The notes beneath the pieces are model-generated. The model saw only the letters and a program-made list of their open reading frames with translations. It was not told the DNA's origin and ran no database searches. 19,325 nucleotides of DNA from an uncultured Planctomycetota bacterium (lineage in GTDB: Bacteria; Planctomycetota; Planctomycetia; Pirellulales; UBA1268): the NCBI GenBank assembly GCA_905477565.1, contig CAJQGO010000339.1, positions 1-19,325 on the forward strand, written 5' to 3'. A program made the position numbers and the translations under genes. Of this stretch, positions 14,455-19,325 are shown piece by piece; position 1 is the first letter of the stretch, and the number at the start of each line of letters is the position of its first letter.

Positions 14455-16437
14455 TTACTCCTGCTGTGGCTTCCACAGGCTGCCAAACCCTGGTGAGTAG
14501 TGATACGGCCCACGTGGTGAAAAAACATACCCACGGACATCTTTTGAGAAGCCATAGAAGCTATTTCGCCAGTACAACCATGTGTACGGTTGATCGTCAT
14601 AAAGGATTTCCTGAATCCGTCCGTACTTTTCTGCACGCTTGGTTCGGTCAAACTCCTGCCTTCCTTCGGCGTAGAGACGATCAACTTCAGGATTTGAATA
14701 ATTACAAAAATTTCTCATTGCACCAGTCTTCCAAAGATTTTCAGAAGTATCCGGATCTGTTCCCGAACCCCAACCACCAAGGTAAGCCTGAAATTTGCGA
14801 TTCAGAGTGAGGTCTTGTAATACGGTTGACTCCACTGGCCGGACATTGAGTCGTATACCAATCTGATCGAGGTTCTCTTTCAACAAAGTGCATATTGCAA
14901 TTCGTAATGGCTGTTGATTCACAAGGATAGAAAATTCAAATGGGACTATTCGTCCATCAATCTCTTTGTCACGAACACCATCATTGTCTCTATCAATCCA
15001 GCCAGCCTCATCCAGCAAGGCCTCTGCTTTATCAAGGTCTTGCTTATAGGGATCGAGTTTTTTTGTCGATGCCATCCATGCACCTGGATAGAAAATCCCT
15101 GCGCAAGGATCGTAGAGGCTGTAGCAAAGTTCCTCGAGCATCTCATCATGATCAAAGGCGTAACTCATTGCTCTTCGAACGCGTCGATCACGGAAAAATA
15201 TTGTTTCTATATTCCAACCGAAATGAAAACTCACCCACTCTGGAGCTGTTGCTTTTGTATTACGTTCATAAAATTCTCTACCGACAGTCTGCGTTGTCCA
15301 CTGTTCAGGCTGTAAGATCATCTCGTGAATCTCACCTTTTTTGAGTGCCAAAAGTGTTGTGTTGGGATCTTCGATAATTCGAAAACGCACTTCCTTGAAA
15401 TATGGTCTTTCGCGAACCTGCTTGCCCTGAATAGACGACCAGTTCTCCCGACGCCGTAAGACGATCTGCTGCCCTCGTTTCCTCTCAACAATTTCATAAG
15501 GACCACCACAAACTGGCGATTGCTCTAATTGAACATGCTCTGCAGAGTCTTTTAAAGTCGGGTCGGCTTCCCATGTCTTTTCATAAATATGCTTTGGAAG
15601 CACAGGGAAATTAATGTTCCACACATTTGTTGCAAGTGCTTCTTTGTGAAAGAAAACAAGGGTTTGGTCGTCGTATGCCTCAACCCATCGAAGCTGATCG
15701 GTACCACTGCGGACGGCCGGGACCGGCACTCGTGGATCCATGATGACCTTGAACGTAAAAGCAATATCGTGAGCGGTAATTGGCTGCCCATCACTCCAAA
15801 CAAGATCGTCACGAAGAACGACCTTATCAAGCATTCTGTCTGTACTTGTCTGCCATGTCTTAACTGTTTCGCTAGTAGCGAATGGCTCAAGATCGCGACC
15901 GAACGAAAACAACCCAAACCCTGTAAGCCCAAGAATGTCAAACTCAGCAGACGTACTGATCATAATTGGGTTTGTGCTACCAAGGTCACCACCAACATGG
16001 CGATCGATACGAGCTGAATAGTCTGCTTCACCATCTTCTGGAAGCCTACCAAGTGCAGAAAGAATTAAATCATTTGAATCCGGCGAGTTGTTAGAAATTG
16101 CGAGTGCACTTTCTACTGAACCAAGCACTTTTTCTTTCGACTGCGATTCACGTAAAAGAACAAGGCCATCACGAACCGCCCTATCAATCCAGTTGGCCTC
16201 TTCATCAAGATCAGAAAGTTTTGGCACATCAAAAGAATCTAACGGCTGCGGCTCAGTCACCGGAAGTGGTTCTTTTCTCGCTTCCACTGATGCTGTTAAT
16301 TCCGAGGGTGGCGTCTGCTGAACTGACTTAGAACCACCGCAACCAACGCAAACAAAACACAGCAGAAGGGTACAATACATCACCAGCAATATATTGCCTC
16401 GTGACACGGTGGATTCACAGCCAACCACTTCTTGCAT
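14455..16437 (-). CDS. family 5 solute-binding lipoprotein of the peptide-type ABC importer
   Basis: 660 residues from ATG 16437, chosen for a perfect AAGGAG 7 bases upstream; an in-frame GTG at 16527 would add 30 polar residues before the signal. The hydrophobic stretch ILLVMYCTLLLCFVCVGC ends in Cys33, a plausible lipidation site, though the -3 residue is Cys rather than Leu. Residues 34-135 are an acidic, Ser/Glu-rich extension not seen in standard binding proteins. The SBP_bac_5 domain begins near 145 (DLGSTNPIM) and includes LRDDLVWSDGQPITAHDIAF, FRDRRVRRAMSYAFDHDEML and GSGTDPDTSENLW, hallmarks of peptide/nickel-type binding proteins. It captures the solute outside the inner membrane and delivers it to the two permeases. 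It is first in the operon, as usual for the most abundant component. Substrate is unknown; peptides are the family default. Confidence 0.92.
   Translation of the reverse strand: MQEVVGCESTVSRGNILLVMYCTLLLCFVCVGCGGSKSVQQTPPSELTASVEARKEPLPVTEPQPLDSFDVPKLSDLDEEANWIDRAVRDGLVLLRESQSKEKVLGSVESALAISNNSPDSNDLILSALGRLPEDGEADYSARIDRHVGGDLGSTNPIMISTSAEFDILGLTGFGLFSFGRDLEPFATSETVKTWQTSTDRMLDKVVLRDDLVWSDGQPITAHDIAFTFKVIMDPRVPVPAVRSGTDQLRWVEAYDDQTLVFFHKEALATNVWNINFPVLPKHIYEKTWEADPTLKDSAEHVQLEQSPVCGGPYEIVERKRGQQIVLRRRENWSSIQGKQVRERPYFKEVRFRIIEDPNTTLLALKKGEIHEMILQPEQWTTQTVGREFYERNTKATAPEWVSFHFGWNIETIFFRDRRVRRAMSYAFDHDEMLEELCYSLYDPCAGIFYPGAWMASTKKLDPYKQDLDKAEALLDEAGWIDRDNDGVRDKEIDGRIVPFEFSILVNQQPLRIAICTLLKENLDQIGIRLNVRPVESTVLQDLTLNRKFQAYLGGWGSGTDPDTSENLWKTGAMRNFCNYSNPEVDRLYAEGRQEFDRTKRAEKYGRIQEILYDDQPYTWLYWRNSFYGFSKDVRGYVFSPRGPYHYSPGFGSLWKPQQE
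14458..14462 (-). promoter_or_regulatory. ribosome binding site of the OppB-type permease, inside the preceding gene
   Basis: The minus strand reads AGGAGTAAGTGATG. The AGGAG is formed by the last codons of the binding-protein gene; the TAA stop and a spare GTG lie between it and the ATG. Spacing of 6 bases to ATG 14451 versus 3 to GTG 14454 decides the permease start. Confidence 0.7.
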
Positions 16438-16444
16438 CCGACTT

Positions 16445-16450
16445 CTCCTT
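16445..16450 (-). promoter_or_regulatory. ribosome binding site deciding the start of the solute-binding protein
   Basis: AAGGAG on the minus strand, 7 bases before ATG 16437. It rules in favour of this start over the upstream GTG at 16527, which has no such site. Confidence 0.8.
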
Positions 16451-16490
16451 ACGAAACCTTTGCTTAAGATTCGTCTTGTCTGAAATGACG

Positions 16491-16520
16491 ATGCTACGGG
16501 GGAGAGCGAGGGTGGGTCAA
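16491..16520 (-). promoter_or_regulatory. likely promoter of the ABC importer operon
   Basis: On the minus strand TTGACC (16520-16515) and TAGCAT (16496-16491) are separated by 18 bases; they match 5 of 6 and 4 of 6 consensus bases. The pair fits wholly in the 99-bp gap after ribBA and would give a leader of roughly 45 bases. No terminator separates ribBA from the operon, so read-through from ribBA is also possible. Confidence 0.42.
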
Positions 16521-16536
16521 CGTCCACTCAAGCCAT

Positions 16537-17748
16537 TCATCGCCCGGGCAAGTTATGACCTAGTTTCTCACGTTTTGTAGCGAGGTATCGCTCATTGTAT
16601 TGATTTGGTGGGGGCTGGATTGGCACTTGATCAACAACTTTGAGGTCGAACCCACCATAAATAAAGGCATCTGTCTTTTTTGGGTTGTTCGTCAAAAGCC
16701 GAACTTTCGACAGCCCAACATCTTTGAGCAACTGAATGCCGATCCCGTAATCACGAGAGTCTGCTGCAAACCCTAGAGCATGATTTGCTTCAACTGTATC
16801 AAGTCCTTCATCTTGCAAACCATAAGCACGAATTTTTTCAACCAGACCTATCCCACGACCTTCCTGCGGAAGATATACAACCGCACCAACTCCTTCAGCA
16901 CTAATCATTTTCAAGGCCATATGAAGTTGATCACCACAGTCACATCGCAAACTATCAATTAAGTCGCCCGTGAAGCATGACGAATGAAGTCGAACGAGTG
17001 GCGCGTCCGCTGTCTCAAGATCACCCATAGTGAACACAATCGGCTGCTGAGACTCATAGCGAACGTTGTATGCCATAATTCGAAAATTCCCCCACTTTGT
17101 CGGAAGTTCCGCTTCGGCAACTCGCTCCACCAATTTTTCCCTTGTTCGTCGATAGCGAATCAATTCTTCGATCGAAATAATTTCAAGGCCGTGTTTCTTA
17201 GCCAGTGCTTGCAGCGCATTGCGATCTGCTCGATTTCCGTCCGTATCTAGAATTTCACAAAGGACACCGGACGGCTGTTTTCCAGAAAGACGTGCCAGGT
17301 CAATCGTTGCCTCGGTGTGTCCTGCACGTCTGAGAATCCCACCCTCTTTCGCAATCAAGGGGAACAGGTGTCCAGGACGAACAAAGTCCTGAGGACTACT
17401 TTCAGGATTGAGAATGGAAGAAACAGCTACGGCCCGCTCCGCTGCAGTGATGCCGGTGCGTGCAGACACGTGATCGACAGGTATAGTGAATGCAGTACCG
17501 AGCGGTGTGGAGTTCGACTCCACCATCATGGGTAATTCAAGTCGACGCGCAACATCTGGTAAAACCGACATACATACCTGACCCCGACCATGGGTAATCA
17601 TGAAGTTAATAGCCTCGGGTGTTGCATCCTCGGCGGCACAGATAAAGTCCCCCTCATTTTCACGATCTTCAGCATCCACCACAATCACGATCTTTCCTTC
17701 TCGAAAAGCTCTGATGGCAGCATCTATTGAACTAAACTGGTCGGACAT
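16537..17748 (-). CDS. ribBA: bifunctional riboflavin biosynthesis enzyme RibBA (DHBP synthase / GTP cyclohydrolase II)
   Basis: 403 residues, normal for the fusion. Cytosolic enzyme catalysing the two entry steps of riboflavin synthesis. The N-terminal half (1-205) makes 3,4-dihydroxy-2-butanone 4-phosphate from ribulose 5-phosphate: acidic loop DRENEGDF (28-35), HVSARTGI (93-100), [20 protein letters not shown] (124-143) and [11 protein letters not shown]. The C-terminal half (about 210-403) opens [23 protein letters not shown] supplies the zinc ligands Cys258, Cys269 and Cys271. [15 protein letters not shown] (295-309) and LLTNNPKK (351-358) complete the site. Both active sites look intact. 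ATG 17748 has only a weak AAGAGA upstream. The gene is divergent from the unknown gene at 17859 and lies upstream of the importer operon on the same strand. The 110-bp upstream gap has no FMN riboswitch. Confidence 0.97.
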   Translation of the reverse strand: MSDQFSSIDAAIRAFREGKIVIVVDAEDRENEGDFICAAEDATPEAINFMITHGRGQVCMSVLPDVARRLELPMMVESNSTPLGTAFTIPVDHVSARTGITAAERAVAVSSILNPESSPQDFVRPGHLFPLIAKEGGILRRAGHTEATIDLARLSGKQPSGVLCEILDTDGNRADRNALQALAKKHGLEIISIEELIRYRRTREKLVERVAEAELPTKWGNFRIMAYNVRYESQQPIVFTMGDLETADAPLVRLHSSCFTGDLIDSLRCDCGDQLHMALKMISAEGVGAVVYLPQEGRGIGLVEKIRAYGLQDEGLDTVEANHALGFAADSRDYGIGIQLLKDVGLSKVRLLTNNPKKTDAFIYGGFDLKVVDQVPIQPPPNQYNERYLATKREKLGHNLPGR

Positions 17749-17760
17749 GCGTTCTCTTGA

Positions 17761-17777
17761 GTGGATAAATCATCCAC
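17761..17777. promoter_or_regulatory. inverted repeat in the ribBA / 17859 divergent region
   Basis: GTGGAT (17761-17766) and ATCCAC (17772-17777) with a 5-base spacer, starting 13 bases before the ribBA ATG. It could be an operator or a leader hairpin close to the ribBA ribosome binding site. Function is unproven. Confidence 0.3.
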
Positions 17778-17858
17778 GCTCCCTGTGTTACATGGCTCTG
17801 ACAACTTCACTATAGATCGTCCAAGCATTCAGTCTGCCCTAAATCACCTACAAAAAAA

Positions 17859-18752
17859 ATGGACCACACCATGCTTGCACGAGAAGAGTATATCGAACAG
17901 TCCTACCTGTTCCGAACGCTAGGCGAACGGATGCTCGACGGTGTTGCAACGCAAGAAGCCCTTAAAAGTTTGGGGCATGAAATACTGGCGACAACAAAGC
18001 TGCCTCTCGCTATTGATTATCTGGTAAGCGATTTAAAACTTACTGGAACAATCGCACCTGCAATGCGGCAACTCAACCATTATTTCACAGCATTTCAAAC
18101 CTTTGTCATAACCGAGGCTGAAGACGAGGAAGGACGATTTGATCTTCGTACTGCGCTCGTAATACTGGAACGTGAAGCACGCTATCTCGCAGAAGGGGGG
18201 ACTCCTGAGGGACTGTTTCTCTATCGGTTCGAATGTCTTTCACGAAATCGCCTCGATTACATGCGCGGACTCCTCGCTACAGCCGATGATGATATTTTTA
18301 ATGCCGACTGGACCGATTGGATCATAATGGTATCGCGTCAAGTCGGTTTAGTGGACCTCGCAGATCTGATTTACATTCGAAGTGAGGAACTCCTACGACG
18401 CCAGAAGGGTCGCGCTTCGTTTCACACGTACGATGCCACGCAGAACGAAGAGTACTTGGCTACCCAAAAAAATACAGTTCTATTTGGTGAGAAAGAAGGC
18501 CGTATTGCCTGGGCCAATCGTGGCAAAGATCCACTTTATCTTTTTGCTGCTTTGCAACGACAACTGGGCTATCCAGTCGTTCCCAAACCTAAACGTCAAC
18601 AACCACAAGCTGAATCACCTGCTCTCATGACGCGGCGTATTGATCGCCTTGAACTACGAGTCAAACTACTTGAGGAAGAAGCAAAGGACGGCATTGACTT
18701 ATCACAGTTTGACCCAAAAAACCAGTCTTCCAAACAACATCCTGAAGAGTAA
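17859..18752 (+). CDS. conserved-looking cytosolic protein of unknown function
   Basis: 297 residues, not recognised. There is no signal peptide or membrane segment. Residues 1-200 are mostly helical and acidic (EEYIEQSYLFRTLGERMLDG, EDEEGRFDLRTALVILEREA, WTDWIIMVSRQVGLVDLADL). Residues 245-262 are a Pro/Lys/Gln linker, and residues 265-285 (RRIDRLELRVKLLEEEAKD) look like a short coiled coil, suggesting self-association. ATG 17859 follows a run of A residues and has no Shine-Dalgarno; ATG 17871 is an alternative four codons later. It is the first gene divergent from ribBA, across 110 bp. Coding character is clear from length and the acidic, regular composition, but no role can be assigned. 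Confidence 0.75.
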   Translation: MDHTMLAREEYIEQSYLFRTLGERMLDGVATQEALKSLGHEILATTKLPLAIDYLVSDLKLTGTIAPAMRQLNHYFTAFQTFVITEAEDEEGRFDLRTALVILEREARYLAEGGTPEGLFLYRFECLSRNRLDYMRGLLATADDDIFNADWTDWIIMVSRQVGLVDLADLIYIRSEELLRRQKGRASFHTYDATQNEEYLATQKNTVLFGEKEGRIAWANRGKDPLYLFAALQRQLGYPVVPKPKRQQPQAESPALMTRRIDRLELRVKLLEEEAKDGIDLSQFDPKNQSSKQHPEE

Positions 18753-18758
18753 CGGGAT

Positions 18759-18779
18759 CAGGAAATAACTTATTTTCTG
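18759..18779 (+). terminator. AT-rich hairpin just after the 17859 gene
   Basis: CAGGAAATA-act-TATTTTCTG forms a 9-bp stem (one G-U pair) beginning 6 bases after the TAA stop. There is no following T run, so it is at best a weak terminator or an RNA 3'-end stabiliser. Confidence 0.35.
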
Positions 18780-19014
18780 GTAGAGCAGCCGTTTACGTTC
18801 TTATGGTCATAGTCAATTTTACACGATGCTCCGCACCACTCAATTGTGTCATTGCTTGCATCCTCTAGGCTTACTTTGTTCACGGCATTGGGATTTACCT
18901 GATTGATTAGGCATATGCATTTATTCTCAGCGTTTTGTAATGACAACAAGAATAGTGACGCTGGACGTTACGAAAACCGAATACCTATGTGTCCGCCAAT
19001 GAGTACAACTTGAA

Positions 19015-19325
19015 ATGTTTCAGCAGATGAAGGAAGAACCCTACCCCCAGATACTCCTGCGGCCGCGTCGTACAATCACCGGTATCTCTGCAATTCTTCT
19101 TCCTTATAACAATGACACTTCGGTTGATTGGGCTGGTTTCGAGCAGACCCTTGAGGATACAGTGGCTGCCGGTCTTATCCCTGCGGTAAATATGGATACC
19201 GGATATGCCGGCCTGATCGACGAAGCAACACGATTGGAAGTTCTTCAGCGAACCAATGCTGTGACATCTGGACTTGAATTTGTAGCTGGCGTCTTCATAG
19301 GTGATTCGCCAGGGCAGATGTTCGA
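19015..19325 (+). CDS. DapA-family (dihydrodipicolinate synthase-like) aldolase/lyase, 5' part
   Basis: The frame is open from ATG 19015 to the right edge (103 codons); the C-terminus is missing. After a short basic lead (ILLRPRRT), the sequence ITGISAILLPYNNDTSVDWA and GFEQTLEDTVAAGLIPAVNM matches the first beta-alpha units of the DapA/NanA TIM-barrel family (class I aldolases using a Schiff-base lysine, which would lie beyond the window). The usual GTTGE loop is replaced by NMDTGYAGL, a form I associate with an unassigned planctomycete subgroup, so it is probably not a true lysine-pathway DapA. No Shine-Dalgarno is visible before either ATG 19015 or ATG 19027, so the start is uncertain. The preceding 260 bases hold no other gene. 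Confidence 0.82.
   Translation, partial: MFQQMKEEPYPQILLRPRRTITGISAILLPYNNDTSVDWAGFEQTLEDTVAAGLIPAVNMDTGYAGLIDEATRLEVLQRTNAVTSGLEFVAGVFIGDSPGQMF

Noticed and set aside
14466..14810. Plus-strand ORFs of 110-140 codons across the importer operon
   Set aside because: They are antisense to strongly supported transporter genes and show no motif or ribosome binding site.
16438..16527. Longer form of the solute-binding protein starting at GTG 16527
   Set aside because: It would add 30 residues before the lipoprotein signal and overlap the proposed promoter; ATG 16437 has a perfect AAGGAG.
16960..16985. HSSC instead of HSEC in the GTP cyclohydrolase II zinc loop as an unusual active site
   Set aside because: From family knowledge the HSSC form is common in other bacteria and all three zinc cysteines are kept, so it is not notable.
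18779..18838. tRNA-like string: GGTAGAGCAGCC followed by TGCTCCGCACCA about 50 bases later
   Set aside because: It resembles a D-arm half and an acceptor end, but there is no matching 5' acceptor strand, no GCTC partner for the D stem and no GTTCGA-type T arm. At most a decayed tRNA, more likely chance.

Overview
The window looks like chromosomal DNA from a planctomycete, probably a marine Pirellulaceae-like lineage with moderate G+C (by eye close to half). The evidence is: a surface protein opening with a variant LEPR-XLL sorting/signal segment; a Cys-rich YTV-repeat envelope protein; a PDZ protein, an SnoaL-type lipoprotein and a DapA-like protein of kinds common in this phylum; and a fused ribBA. 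I see no rRNA, CRISPR array, insertion sequence, phage gene or convincing tRNA. This is mostly ordinary core/envelope territory.

Left part (1-3486, minus strand): a large secreted protein runs off the left edge. It has an LEPR-type N-terminus, a DUF11-like domain, FG-GAP/VCBS blades and then the start of an FKBP-type prolyl isomerase domain. Upstream of it lies the YTV-repeat protein gene, closed by two consecutive intrinsic terminators (1736-1810). Both proteins should act outside the cytoplasmic membrane.

Middle part (3970-10318): on the plus strand are a two-CBS-domain protein, a secreted sialate O-acetylesterase-type SGNH hydrolase, a lipoprotein combining an SnoaL-like domain with a C-terminal beta-rich domain, and a 108-residue unknown. 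The unknown overlaps tail to tail with a minus-strand PDZ protein. Divergent from the PDZ gene is a secreted protein of unknown function, whose end overlaps the end of the transporter operon.

Right part (10272-17748, minus strand): ribBA, then a five-gene peptide-type ABC importer transcribed in the order binding lipoprotein, permease, permease, ATPase, ATPase. The importer genes abut or overlap by 0-4 bases, so they form one translationally coupled operon with a likely promoter at 16491-16520. The second permease carries a long external insert resembling YejE, and both ATPases end in a four-cysteine motif of the type that holds an iron-sulfur cluster.

Right end (17859-19325, plus strand): a helical protein of unknown function, divergent from ribBA, and the first 103 codons of a DapA-fold aldolase/lyase family protein that runs off the right edge.

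No obviously new multi-gene system stands out. The points most worth a second look are the FKBP domain on the surface protein, the strict 14/28-residue period and Cys-rich tail of the YTV protein, the YejE-like importer, and the small unknown at 7691.
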